Assembly (NCBI GenBank): GCA_002427885.1
Contig: DIZI01000021.1
Span: forward strand, 124,001 to 188,000
Source: Paludibacter sp. UBA6032
Lineage (GTDB): Bacteria; Bacteroidota; Bacteroidia; Bacteroidales; Paludibacteraceae
DNA: 64,000 bases
Direction of reading: 5' to 3'
In this document: in pieces, positions 34,404 to 44,033 of the stretch
Position numbering within the stretch: position 1 is the stretch's first letter
How the letters are laid out: each line of letters opens with the position of its first letter
Translations under genes and position numbers: made by a program
Notes under the pieces: generated by a model
The model's database searches: none
Seen by the model: the letters and a program-made list of their open reading frames with translations, nothing else
Told to the model about the DNA's origin: nothing

Positions 34404-35656
34404 TTAATTACAAGGAATTTAATAAACGACGCAAGACTATTTTCAGAAGTTTTTTGTTGTTTTTGGCTATCCTCGGACCGGGAATTGTAACAGGAAGCGT
34501 TGATAATGATGCGGGTGGTATTACCACCTATTCAGTTGCCGGCGCTTTGTACGGTTATAACTTGCTTTGGACCATGATTCCTGCCTTTTTGGTATTGGTA
34601 GTGGTGCAGGAAATGAATGCCCGCATGGGAATTGTTACCGGTAAAGGATTGGCCGATTTGATCCGCGAAAATGCCGGTGTAAAAATTACCTTTTTTATAT
34701 TCATTGGTTTGCTTATTGCCGACATTGGCAACACTACCACCGAATTTGCCGGTGTTGCCGGTAGTATGCAGGTTTTTAATGTCAGTAAATACATCAGTGT
34801 TCCCATTTCGGCGGTGTTGGTTTGGTGGCTGGTAGTAAAAGGAACTTATAAATTCAGCGAACGGATATTTCTTATTTTCAGTGCTTTTCTGTTGGTTTAT
34901 GTTGTTTCGGCATTAATCGGGAAACCGCATTGGACCGAAATTGGACATGCTATGATTAAACCCGATATTCAATTTTCGAAAGATTATCTGACTATTGTCA
35001 TCGGAATTATTGGTACAACCATTGCCCCCTGGATGCAGTTTTATATGCAATCGGCGGTAATTGAAAAAGGAATTAAGATTACAGAATATAAATACACGAT
35101 GTGGGATGTCATTATCGGCAGTTTAATTACTGTTACTGTAGCATTTTTCATCATCGTTGCCTGTGCCTCGACGCTGCACGAAAGCGGAATCAAAATTGAA
35201 GAAGCTAAAGATGCAGCCATGGCATTGAAACCCATAGCCGGCGATTTGGCCTCCATAACCTTTGCCTTCGGATTGTTTATTGCCTCCATTTTCTCGGCTA
35301 CTATTTTACCGGTTGCAACTGCGTTTTACGTGTGCGAAGCATTTGGTTTCGAAGCCGGCATTGATAAAAAATGGAAAGAAGCGCCTCAATTTTACTGGTT
35401 GTTTACTTCCATCATTATCATTGGTGCAGCCATTATTTTAATACCCAATGCACCGTTAATTCTTATTACGTTGTGGTCGCAGGTGGCAAATGGAGTACTG
35501 CTTCCGGTGGTATTAATCTGCATGATTTTGATTGTAAACAATAAAGAAGTGATGGGTACTTATGTCAATAACCGAATGCAAAATATTTTCGGATGGTTTA
35601 CAATTACTGTTTTGATTGGACTAACCCTGACACTTTTTGTTTCATCGTTCTTTTAG
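34394..35656 (+). CDS. NRAMP-family divalent metal transporter, atypical metal-site motifs
   Basis: 420-residue integral membrane protein with the NRAMP fold (about 11 helices). The first helix has GPGIVTGSVDNDAGGI, where canonical NRAMPs carry D-P-G-N; the sixth helix has TTIAPWMQFYMQSA in place of the M-P-H motif. Both canonical metal ligands are therefore changed, so Mn2+/Fe2+ selectivity should not be assumed; Mg2+ or another ion is possible. It overlaps the MgtE_N/CBS gene by 10 bp, and a CorA gene follows after 79 bp. A strong AGGAGG precedes the start. Related Mg2+-type NRAMPs (NRMT) are known in clostridia. Confidence 0.86.
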   Translation: MAIINYKEFNKRRKTIFRSFLLFLAILGPGIVTGSVDNDAGGITTYSVAGALYGYNLLWTMIPAFLVLVVVQEMNARMGIVTGKGLADLIRENAGVKITFFIFIGLLIADIGNTTTEFAGVAGSMQVFNVSKYISVPISAVLVWWLVVKGTYKFSERIFLIFSAFLLVYVVSALIGKPHWTEIGHAMIKPDIQFSKDYLTIVIGIIGTTIAPWMQFYMQSAVIEKGIKITEYKYTMWDVIIGSLITVTVAFFIIVACASTLHESGIKIEEAKDAAMALKPIAGDLASITFAFGLFIASIFSATILPVATAFYVCEAFGFEAGIDKKWKEAPQFYWLFTSIIIIGAAIILIPNAPLILITLWSQVANGVLLPVVLICMILIVNNKEVMGTYVNNRMQNIFGWFTITVLIGLTLTLFVSSFF

Positions 35657-35735
35657 AAAAGTTACACTTTTAAAATGAAAATGCATGATCATTTAAAATT
35701 GAAATAAAATAAATCTACTAAAAATAGAAAATATT

Positions 35736-36683
35736 ATGTCAGAATTAAAAATCTTTTACCACGAAAACGGGAAAATCAAAATATCCAAAAGTCTGGATAT
35801 GCTTAAAAAGTTAGATCTTAAAGATTTACTCTGGATTGACTTAAACGATGTTCCCGAAAAGATAGAGGATGAGTTGGAAGACTTTCTGAAGATATATATT
35901 CAGGAAGATGAAGAGATTGAAGAAATCGAGATGAGTTCGCGTTATATGCAAACTGACGACAGCATTGTTGCCAATTCTAATTTTTTACAAGATAATTACA
36001 CATCGGAAGCGGTGTCGTTTATAATAAAAAACGGGATTCTGATTTCAGTGCGAAATGTGGAATTAAAATCATTCAACGAGACTATCAAGAAGATTTATGC
36101 CAATACAAACAATTATCCAACCGGATTTCACGTGATGGTAGCCCTGTTCGAAACGCGGGTTGAATACGATGCCGACATGATAGAGGATGCGACCGATCAA
36201 ATTACCAGCTTAAGTAAGACTTTGAATACTGAGGCGGATCTGGATGAAAATATTTTGATTCGCATTAAGAACTTACAGGAGAAGGTGATGATCATTCGTC
36301 AAAACCTGATTGACAAACAACGTGTAGTCTCCAACATGCTCAAATGTAATTTCTTCCCTGAAGAACTATTGCCCCGCCTGTCGATGATTATAAAAGATAT
36401 AAATTCATTATTCGAATACACCCGTTTTGGTTTCGACCGATTGGATTATTTACAGGATACCTTCCTCGGTTTGGTAAACCTGCAACAAAATAAGATTATC
36501 AAAATCTTTACAGTGGTATCGGTGATTTTTATGCCGCCCACATTGATAGCCAGTATTTATGGTATGAACTTTAAACATTTGCCCGAGTTGGACTGGAGAT
36601 GGGGTTATCCTTTATCCCTTTTGTTGATGTTTGCTTTCTCAGGTGCCGTTTTGATATACTTTCGCCGTAAAAAGTGGTTATAA
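35736..36683 (+). CDS. corA: CorA-family divalent cation channel
   Basis: 315 residues in the usual CorA layout: N-terminal alpha/beta cytoplasmic domain, long stalk helix (about 150-250), and two C-terminal membrane segments. The pore signature is intact as IASIYGMNFKHLPEL, followed by YPLSLLLMFAFSGAVLIYF and a basic RRKKWL end. The channel imports Mg2+ (or Co2+/Ni2+). It is the third gene of the cluster, with an independent terminator after it. A second CorA is at 54600, with a variant signature. Confidence 0.93.
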   Translation: MSELKIFYHENGKIKISKSLDMLKKLDLKDLLWIDLNDVPEKIEDELEDFLKIYIQEDEEIEEIEMSSRYMQTDDSIVANSNFLQDNYTSEAVSFIIKNGILISVRNVELKSFNETIKKIYANTNNYPTGFHVMVALFETRVEYDADMIEDATDQITSLSKTLNTEADLDENILIRIKNLQEKVMIIRQNLIDKQRVVSNMLKCNFFPEELLPRLSMIIKDINSLFEYTRFGFDRLDYLQDTFLGLVNLQQNKIIKIFTVVSVIFMPPTLIASIYGMNFKHLPELDWRWGYPLSLLLMFAFSGAVLIYFRRKKWL

Positions 36684-36715
36684 ATATCAGTTCACAGTTC
36701 GTAGTTAACAGTTAA

Positions 36716-36747
36716 AACCGGTTGAAGTGATTCAATCGGTTTTTTTA
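36716..36747 (+). terminator. Terminator after corA
   Basis: AACCGGTTGA (36716-36725) and TCAATCGGTT (36732-36741) form a 10-bp stem with one G-U, followed directly by a T tract. Confidence 0.75.
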
Positions 36748-36754
36748 TTTCTCC

Positions 36755-36943
36755 TTTGGGTCATATATGCAAACCGGGATAAATGAATAATGAGAGTGAA
36801 CTTATGAATTGGTCCCGATTGCGACCCATCAATAGTTCTAAAAACGTTAGAAATCAATAGAACATATCCGAACGTACCGAAGATTGTATTAAATTAATCT
36901 ATTGGGCTTGTAAAGTCTCACCATTTGGGTGGGGCTTTTTTTT
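36755..36943 (+). ncRNA. Candidate structured small RNA with its own terminator
   Basis: Between two terminators and with no ORF of note. TGGGTC pairs with GACCCA and, nested inside, CGGGA pairs with TCCCG; the local TTCTAA/TTAGAA hairpin follows; the segment ends with an 11-bp stem (36912-36922 with 36928-36938, two G-U) and a T tract, a good Rho-independent terminator. A second terminator 170 bp after the first, without a gene, suggests an independent transcript. No consensus promoter box was found, and no known RNA family was recognised. Confidence 0.3.
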
Positions 36944-37539
36944 GAGTTATAAATAACAATTCGGAAAAAAATGAATTCGTATAACTGGATTAGCTACAAA
37001 ATAAAAACAATTAATGTGACACGTGAACAATAATTATAATGTATAATAAATAATACCTTGTATTAATGTAGATATTCTGCTTATATTTACATAGTTATTA
37101 TTTTAAAGTAATAGCTGTTTTAATTGCAACGAACAATAATTATATCTTTTGATGTATGAAACCGGGAAAAGAACATCTTCGGGTGTTTAACTGCAACTTG
37201 AACAATAGTTGAATTAGATCGTTGCAAATGGGAACTTTTTACAAACAAATAAAAAATAACATTCAAAAAGCATTCTAATGCTTTTTGAAGAATTGAACTA
37301 TTACCTTTGATTGAAGCTGAAGTTACTTTCAAAGGCATTGTTATCAGTATACACAAGATGTGTTTTTCGAAAAGAACCGGATTATCGGGTCAATAAATAC
37401 CTGTGATTCTGTTTTGGAGTTTGGCTTCTTGTTAGCTGAGCATTCGGAAGATGGATGATAAACCTGAATTTGAAGATTTCAAGTATCGAAATAACAGCCG
37501 GATAAATAAAAGATGAAACTACTTTAAAAATAAAACAGC

Positions 37540-38175
37540 ATGAAAACAAAATTTAATGGATTGCTAATCGTAATTATCGGAGTAATGACTCTGATTTCCG
37601 GTCTTTTAGTTTTTATAGGCTGGCAGATGGATAATAATTTACTTCAAACTTTTGCTGGGGGATCAGAACCCATGAAACTAAGTTCCAATATTTCATTTCT
37701 ATTGTTGGCTTTAGCGCTGATTCTTCAGCAAAGTGATGATTTTCGCATAGGTATTATGCTATCGCGTTTGATAACTGTGCTGATTGCTTCAGTAGGTCTC
37801 GTCGTGTTGTCGCACTATATCATCGGGTTAAATTATGGAATGCCAGTTTCGGATACGTCTACTTTGTGGCCGGTTCATATGGCACCAAACACGGCTTTTT
37901 CATTCCTTTTATTGGCGATTGTACTTTTTGCACGCTCATTCAGAAAAATGGATAAGAGCCCGGTTATTTTAATTTTATACATTATTGCTTTAATCGTAAG
38001 CATTATCTGTTTGGTTGGTTATGCTAACGGCATGATCGAATTAACCGGTCTTGCAGGATCCTTCAAAATGCCAATGAATACGGCAATATTATTCATCGCG
38101 ATTTGTATCGGAATATATTCAAAATCGTTGAAAAGGACTTATGATTACACGAATAGCTCTCAAAATCCTGTGTAA
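37540..38175 (+). CDS. Stand-alone membrane sensor-like module
   Basis: 211 residues with six membrane segments and no signalling output domain. It is homologous to residues 1-205 of the next protein: both have GLLVxIGWQ near residue 21, and both carry three internal repeats of an M-x-x-N-T-x-x-x-F motif at the start of a membrane helix (M45 SSN version, HMAPNTAFSF at 114, KMPMNTAILF at 177). The family was not recognised; it resembles MASE-type integral sensory domains. It lies 41 bp before the hybrid kinase gene and may pair with that kinase's membrane domain or modulate it. Confidence 0.72.
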   Translation: MKTKFNGLLIVIIGVMTLISGLLVFIGWQMDNNLLQTFAGGSEPMKLSSNISFLLLALALILQQSDDFRIGIMLSRLITVLIASVGLVVLSHYIIGLNYGMPVSDTSTLWPVHMAPNTAFSFLLLAIVLFARSFRKMDKSPVILILYIIALIVSIICLVGYANGMIELTGLAGSFKMPMNTAILFIAICIGIYSKSLKRTYDYTNSSQNPV

Positions 38176-38216
38176 ACAAATAAGATTATAATTAATTTTT
38201 TCTAATACGAAATTTA

Positions 38217-41200
38217 ATGAACCCCAAATTAAACAGAGCATTGATTATAGCTGCCGGTCTCCTGACTTCTACCGTAGGACTACTTGTTCTTATCGGTTGG
38301 CAGTTTGATATTGAAATACTGAAGAGTATGCAATCCAATACTGTTTCGATGAAAGCAAATACGGCTGTGGCATTCTTGCTCTCAGGCTTGGTATTGGTTT
38401 TTATGAAGCAGGAATCTCCTGTTTATAAAATACTGATACGTATTTGCGGATTATTCATTGCTGTGCTTGGAATGCTTTCGTTAGGTGAATATCTTTGGGG
38501 CAGGGACTTCGGGATTGATGAATTTTTTTTCAGGGAAACCGCAAATGCCATAGGGACATCAAACCCGGGCAGAATGGCTCCGAATACGGCTCTGAATTTT
38601 TCGGTGATTGGCCTGGGATATATTATTTTCTCTTTTCAAAAGTTCAGAAAAAATTTCACGATAATATTTCTACTCTATTTTTCACTAACAATCAGTATAC
38701 TTGGATTATTAGGCTACATGACCGGTCTCATGGGACTTGCAGGAATAGGCCCGGTTGACCTGACAAAAATGGCATTTAATACTTCCATCACATTTATTAT
38801 TTTAAGTTTGGGAATACTTTCCGCATTCTATCAAAAACAATTACCGGGTTTAAACATTAAGCAAAAAATTATTTCGGCATTTTCCGTATTAGCCACAATC
38901 ATTATATTTATTTTCCTTCTTTTTTCGTCAAATAACAAAGCCATGTACGAAACAAGCCAACTGGCAGGACGTACACAGAGAATAAATCATGAATTAAATC
39001 ATATTCTTGCAAATATGGTCGAATTGGAAGTTTCCACAAGCAGCTATCTTATCAGTGACGATCCTAAATATCTTGAGTCTATCACGACGATTAAAAAAGA
39101 GCTTCCCAATCATCTCCTGCAGATTAAATCATTAATCAATCATCCCGGTTTAATGTTGTCATATGATACGCTTAACCGCTTGGTACTGAAAAAAATTGAT
39201 TCTGCTGATTACATTTCAACTGATTTGCAACTACAAAAAATATCCGGTTTAAAGAATATATCCTCTGCTATTGATAAAAGGAAAATACTTACCGACAGTA
39301 TTTGTCTGCTTGCTTCCAGAATTTTTGTGGCCGAAAACCATATCTTGAAGGCAAGGGATGAAGTAGAAGTGGATAATATGAAAAACAATCAATTTATACT
39401 CAACATAACACTTATAATTAAGTTACTGGTCGTTTTTCTGCTTTTCTTTTTTATTAATAAGTATTTGGTTTTTAAACGAAAAACGGAAACGGAATTACGA
39501 AAGCTAAACAGTGAACTTGAGGACCGCGTTCAGCATCGCACGGAAGAAGTAGTTCAGTCGGTTGTAGAAATTAAGAAAATAAATCGTGTGTACTCGGTTT
39601 TGAGTAATATCAATCAAGCCATTGTACGAATTGATGACAATCAGAAACTTTTCGAGGAGGTATGCCGTATAGTTATAGAGGATGGAAAATTCCGTATGGT
39701 ATGGATCGGAATGATTGATGAAAAGACGAATAAGGTTGTACCCCTTGCTTCACACGGGTTTGTAGATGATTATATTCAAACCATCAATATCGATTTAAAC
39801 GATGAAATTTCAGGCAATGGTCCCACCGGAAGAGTCCTGAGGTCGGGAGTTCATTTTCTGGCAAACGATATTTCCAATAATCCCGGGATGATTCCCTGGC
39901 GTGAACATGCTTTGAAACTTGGGTTTAAATCTTCCGGAACATTTCCAATCAACGTATTTGGAAAAACAATAGCGGCTATCATGATCTATTCCGATCAATC
40001 ATTTTTCTTTAATCAGTCTGAAGCTAAGCTGCTTGATGAAATGGCCATGGATATTTCTTATGCCTGTGAATCGAACGACAACAAAATTATTCGCAAAGAA
40101 GTAGAGAAAAACCTTCATAAATCAACTGAACGCTTTAAACATCTGGTTTCCGAATTAAACGATGTTGTATGGCATATGTCATTGGACGCATCAGGATCAA
40201 TTGAAATGAATGATACATTCGAAATATTTTATGGAATTACATCAGAGCAGTTTGTTTCAAATCCAAACCGCTGGATGGAGATGGTCCACCCGGATGACAG
40301 GCATCTGGCTGAATGGAACTTAAAAGAATTACATGAAAAAGGAAAAACTGAAGTAGAGTACCGAATTATCAGACCCGATGGCTCTGTCGTCTGGATTTTA
40401 GAAAAGAAGTCGTTGATTTACGATGAAAATGGGAATCCTATTCAAATTGGCGGTATTGCCAAAGATATAACCGAGCGAAAACTTGTCATTGAAAAACTGA
40501 AAGAAAGCGAGAACAAATACCGTAGTCTTGTAAATGAAGTGAACGATGGGTTTTATATTACCGACCATCGGGGAATTATTACATTTTCGAATGATGCGCT
40601 TGCAAAGATATTAGGATTCAGCAAATCAACCGATCTAATCGGTCATACTTTCTTTGAATTTGTACATAAAGACTATTTGGCTGAAGTGAACAAGAGATTC
40701 AGGTCACGTATAGAAAACAAAAAGTCGTCAGACCGATTTGAAGTGAATTTTGTTCAGATCAATGGAATAGATTTATTTCTTGATATTTCAACGGTTATCA
40801 TTCAGGAAAATGATCAGGTGTCAGGATTCAGAGGAATGGTCAGGGATATCAGCGAGCGGAAACGGAATGAAAAGTTTAAACGCGAGCAAAAAGAAATACT
40901 TGAATCCATTATCAGAAAAACTCCGCTACCGGCAATTCTTGAATTAATTGTCAAATCGGTGGAAGCTGAAAATACAAATTCCATATGTTCCATTCTGTTG
41001 TTGGATGAGGAAGGGAAACACCTGCATGTAGGTGCTGCTCCTGGCTTACCTGAATTTTACAATAAGGCCATTGATGGATTGGAAACAGGCGAAACCGTAG
41101 GTTCCTGCGGGGCCGCAGCCTATTTAAAAAAACAGGTAATTGCTGCAGATATTCTTACGCATCCAAACTGGATTCCATTTCGCGAATTGGCAACGAAGGC

Positions 41201-42932
41201 TAACCTGAGATCTTGCTGGTCAAAACCAATCATCGATTCCGATGAGAAGGTTTTGGGGACTTTTGCAATCTATTACAGTGAACCACGAACACCGGATATT
41301 GATGATTTTGAAATTTTAAAGTCGGTTACGGATTTAGCAAGCATAGCGATCATGAATAACAGGGTGGAAGCTGAAATTCAAAAAGTGAACGCTGAACTTG
41401 AAATTAAAGTCGAGCAAAGAACAATATTGATTTCAGAAACAAATAAAGAACTGATCAAAGCCAAAACAACGGCCGAGGATGCCAACCGGTTGAAGAGTGA
41501 GTTTCTGGCCAATATGAGTCACGAAATACGCACCCCCCTGAATTCTATCGTCGGCTTTTCAGGTATTCTAAAAGATAAATTAGCCGGGCAGGCTGTTTAT
41601 GTTGAGTACCTGAACAACATTATCCTTAGCAGCAAAATGCTACTCAATCTTATTAACGACATTCTCGATTTATCGAAAGTAGAAGCAGGCAGAATGGTTA
41701 TTGACTATCAACCGGTAAACTTAAACAGTATAATCAAAGAGATTCACACGGTTTTCATGATGAAGGTGTTGGAAAAAGAATTGTCTTTGAATGTCAATAT
41801 TAACGATGCAATACCCCTGAGCCTCATTACCGACGAAAGGTATTTAAGGCAGATATTATTCAATTTAATTGGAAATGCCATAAAATTCACCCACAAAGGT
41901 TCGGTTGATGTTTCGATCAGTATTATCCCGAAAGATACGGAAGGGAGTAAGGTTGATTTGCAATTCATTATTAAGGATACCGGAATAGGTGTTCCTGCCA
42001 ATCAACTCGAAGCTATTTTTGAACCGTTTATTCAGGCTTCAAAAAAAGACAAAAACCGCTATGCCGGAACGGGGCTTGGATTAAGTATTACCAGGCGACT
42101 GGTGGAGTTATTGGGAGGAACCATAACAGTAGAGAGTGAAATTGACAAAGGTTCCGCCTTCACTTTCTCATTGATAAATGTAGAAATAGGTTCATTACAG
42201 TGTGATGAAAATAAAAATGACAGGTATCAACACTTATCGGGGATCAGGTTTAAGAACCCTGTTTTACTCTTGACTGAAGATATTCTTACAAACCGTGAAG
42301 TAGTAAAAGGCTATCTCGAATCACTAAACATAACCATTATCGAAGCCGAAAACGGGGAAGAATGTTTGGCAGCCATCCGTAAACAACGCCCCGATTTGAT
42401 ATTAATGGATATACAAATGCCGGTTATGGATGGTTTCACGGCGATTAATTATATTAAATCGGATGATACGCTGAAAGATATCCCTATCATTGCACTTACC
42501 GCTTCGGGCATGAAACAACAAAAAGATCAGATTCGACTGGTGGTGGATGATTTTTTGATTAAGCCTATTTACAAAGAGGATTTAATCGAAAAATTAATGA
42601 AATACCTCGATTATGAGGCATCATCCCTGACCGCTGTGCAACCCGATATGATCCCCGAAGAAATCAGAGATGAAACAAATTCCAAAAAACTTACGCCCGC
42701 GTTTAAAGAGGAGATGATGCATTCATTTATGCCTTCCATTTCAAAATTGCTTGACACCCTGAATATTGATGAAATAATGGACTTTGTTGTAAAACTGGAA
42801 ACATACAATAAAAAGAAGGAGATTCCTGAGCTTTCCAATTACTGTACACAACTTTCGGCATCCATTCAGTCGTTTAATATCGTCAATATTACGGGTACAT
42901 TAAATCATTTATCAGCATTTATAAATAAGTAA
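38217..42932 (+). CDS. Hybrid sensor histidine kinase, 7TM-CHASE3-GAF-PAS-PAS-GAF-HisKA-HATPase-REC
   Basis: 1571 residues. Order seen: six/seven-helix membrane module (1-205), another membrane segment (about 215-237), an extracytoplasmic helical region resembling CHASE3 (about 240-390), a membrane segment (about 398-418), a coiled coil, a GAF domain (about 455-620), two PAS domains (about 640-765 and 770-890), a second GAF (about 895-1060), HisKA with phospho-acceptor H1102 in ANMSHEIRTPLN, HATPase with NAIKF, DTGIGVP and GTGLGL boxes, a receiver with D1398 (LILMDIQMPVMDG), and a C-terminal helical tail without a clear Hpt histidine. It is adjacent to a receiver-kinase gene and to the sensor-like gene, implying one phosphorelay. 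Signal unknown. Confidence 0.9.
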   Translation: MNPKLNRALIIAAGLLTSTVGLLVLIGWQFDIEILKSMQSNTVSMKANTAVAFLLSGLVLVFMKQESPVYKILIRICGLFIAVLGMLSLGEYLWGRDFGIDEFFFRETANAIGTSNPGRMAPNTALNFSVIGLGYIIFSFQKFRKNFTIIFLLYFSLTISILGLLGYMTGLMGLAGIGPVDLTKMAFNTSITFIILSLGILSAFYQKQLPGLNIKQKIISAFSVLATIIIFIFLLFSSNNKAMYETSQLAGRTQRINHELNHILANMVELEVSTSSYLISDDPKYLESITTIKKELPNHLLQIKSLINHPGLMLSYDTLNRLVLKKIDSADYISTDLQLQKISGLKNISSAIDKRKILTDSICLLASRIFVAENHILKARDEVEVDNMKNNQFILNITLIIKLLVVFLLFFFINKYLVFKRKTETELRKLNSELEDRVQHRTEEVVQSVVEIKKINRVYSVLSNINQAIVRIDDNQKLFEEVCRIVIEDGKFRMVWIGMIDEKTNKVVPLASHGFVDDYIQTINIDLNDEISGNGPTGRVLRSGVHFLANDISNNPGMIPWREHALKLGFKSSGTFPINVFGKTIAAIMIYSDQSFFFNQSEAKLLDEMAMDISYACESNDNKIIRKEVEKNLHKSTERFKHLVSELNDVVWHMSLDASGSIEMNDTFEIFYGITSEQFVSNPNRWMEMVHPDDRHLAEWNLKELHEKGKTEVEYRIIRPDGSVVWILEKKSLIYDENGNPIQIGGIAKDITERKLVIEKLKESENKYRSLVNEVNDGFYITDHRGIITFSNDALAKILGFSKSTDLIGHTFFEFVHKDYLAEVNKRFRSRIENKKSSDRFEVNFVQINGIDLFLDISTVIIQENDQVSGFRGMVRDISERKRNEKFKREQKEILESIIRKTPLPAILELIVKSVEAENTNSICSILLLDEEGKHLHVGAAPGLPEFYNKAIDGLETGETVGSCGAAAYLKKQVIAADILTHPNWIPFRELATKANLRSCWSKPIIDSDEKVLGTFAIYYSEPRTPDIDDFEILKSVTDLASIAIMNNRVEAEIQKVNAELEIKVEQRTILISETNKELIKAKTTAEDANRLKSEFLANMSHEIRTPLNSIVGFSGILKDKLAGQAVYVEYLNNIILSSKMLLNLINDILDLSKVEAGRMVIDYQPVNLNSIIKEIHTVFMMKVLEKELSLNVNINDAIPLSLITDERYLRQILFNLIGNAIKFTHKGSVDVSISIIPKDTEGSKVDLQFIIKDTGIGVPANQLEAIFEPFIQASKKDKNRYAGTGLGLSITRRLVELLGGTITVESEIDKGSAFTFSLINVEIGSLQCDENKNDRYQHLSGIRFKNPVLLLTEDILTNREVVKGYLESLNITIIEAENGEECLAAIRKQRPDLILMDIQMPVMDGFTAINYIKSDDTLKDIPIIALTASGMKQQKDQIRLVVDDFLIKPIYKEDLIEKLMKYLDYEASSLTAVQPDMIPEEIRDETNSKKLTPAFKEEMMHSFMPSISKLLDTLNIDEIMDFVVKLETYNKKKEIPELSNYCTQLSASIQSFNIVNITGTLNHLSAFINK

Positions 42933-42935
42933 GCC

Positions 42936-44033
42936 ATGCCAAAAACTAAAAAAGCAACTATTTTAATCGTGGATGATAATCCGCAGAATTTACAATTATT
43001 GGGAAGCATTATTTATGAAAAAGGATACAATGTCAGTGTCTCATCTTCCGGAATACATGCCCTGGAATCAATCAGCCAACAAGCTCCCGATTTAATCCTG
43101 CTCGACATTCAAATGCCGGAGATGGATGGTTTCGAAGTGTGTAAAATACTCAAATCAAATTCAATCACAAAAGATATTCCCATCATTTTTTTAACTGCCG
43201 TAACTGACTCCGAAAATATTATGTTAGGCTTCGAACTGGGTGCGGTAGACTATATTACGAAGCCATTTAATAAAGGAGAGCTACTGGCGCGGGTAGGAAC
43301 CCACATCGAACTCAAATTATCGAAAGAGAAACTAACGGAACTAAATGCCGCTAAAGATAAATTTTTCTCTATCATCGGACATGATCTCAGAAATCCTGCC
43401 TTTGCTTTAAAAATGATGCTAAAACAAATGACAAGCAGATACTCAAGTTACACGAATGAGGAAATACTGTATTACCTTACCGGATTATATGACAGCTCGG
43501 AAAATCTGTACCAGTTATTAGAAGATTTATTGCTTTGGTCAAAATCACAATGGGGCGGTTTGGTTGTTCATCCTGAAAAACTGCTGCTACCGGATATTAT
43601 TGATAAAAAAATTGAACAATGCAAGGCTACCGCTGCAAATAAAAACATTGAGATTAAATCAACCGTTGACACTAATTATTATGTGTATGCGGATGAAATG
43701 ATGTTGCAAACTGTCATTATTAATTTGTTATCGAATGCCATTAAATTCTCGAACAAGGATGGAGTCATTGAAATTGAGGCAAAAACAAAAAATAAACTGA
43801 TAGAGGTTTCAATTAAAGATGATGGGTTGGGAATGAATAAAACCGATTTAAACAAGTTGTTTTCTATTGATTCCGGCGTGAATCTCAGGGGAACCAACAA
43901 AGAAGAAGTCAGCGGACTCGGCCTGATACTCTGCAAAGAATTTACCGAGCGAAACGGAGGTACTCTGTTTGCAAAAAGCGAAAAAAACAGAGGCACCACT
44001 TTTAGTTTTACATTAAAAAAGGAATTGGCATAA
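42936..44033 (+). CDS. Receiver-histidine kinase protein (inverted hybrid)
   Basis: 365 residues: an N-terminal receiver with D57 (LILLDIQMPEMDG) and K in DYITKPF, then HisKA with H149 (SIIGHDLRNP, the variant H-D-L-R-N-P box), and a HATPase (about 255-360) with NLLSNAIKF, DGLGMN and GLGLILCKEF. It begins 3 bp after the hybrid kinase stop, so the pair is co-translated or nearly so. Cytoplasmic, no membrane segment. The receiver likely takes phosphate from the upstream kinase and controls its own kinase domain; the final target is not seen. Confidence 0.92.
   Translation: MPKTKKATILIVDDNPQNLQLLGSIIYEKGYNVSVSSSGIHALESISQQAPDLILLDIQMPEMDGFEVCKILKSNSITKDIPIIFLTAVTDSENIMLGFELGAVDYITKPFNKGELLARVGTHIELKLSKEKLTELNAAKDKFFSIIGHDLRNPAFALKMMLKQMTSRYSSYTNEEILYYLTGLYDSSENLYQLLEDLLLWSKSQWGGLVVHPEKLLLPDIIDKKIEQCKATAANKNIEIKSTVDTNYYVYADEMMLQTVIINLLSNAIKFSNKDGVIEIEAKTKNKLIEVSIKDDGLGMNKTDLNKLFSIDSGVNLRGTNKEEVSGLGLILCKEFTERNGGTLFAKSEKNRGTTFSFTLKKELA

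Larger units (their letters stand above)
36684..37539. other. 856-bp intergenic region between corA and the signalling cluster
   Basis: Holds the corA terminator, the candidate small RNA (36755-36943), and an AT-rich remainder. A perfect 13-bp inverted repeat (TTCAAAAAGCATT / AATGCTTTTTGAA, 37263-37290, 2-nt spacer) is the only other structure seen. No convincing protein-coding gene; a 78-codon minus-strand frame (37120-37356) has no start context or domain and was dismissed. Confidence 0.55.

Noticed and set aside
37120..37356. 78-codon minus-strand ORF
   Set aside because: No ribosome-binding site or recognised domain, overlaps the perfect inverted repeat, and lies in AT-rich non-coding DNA.
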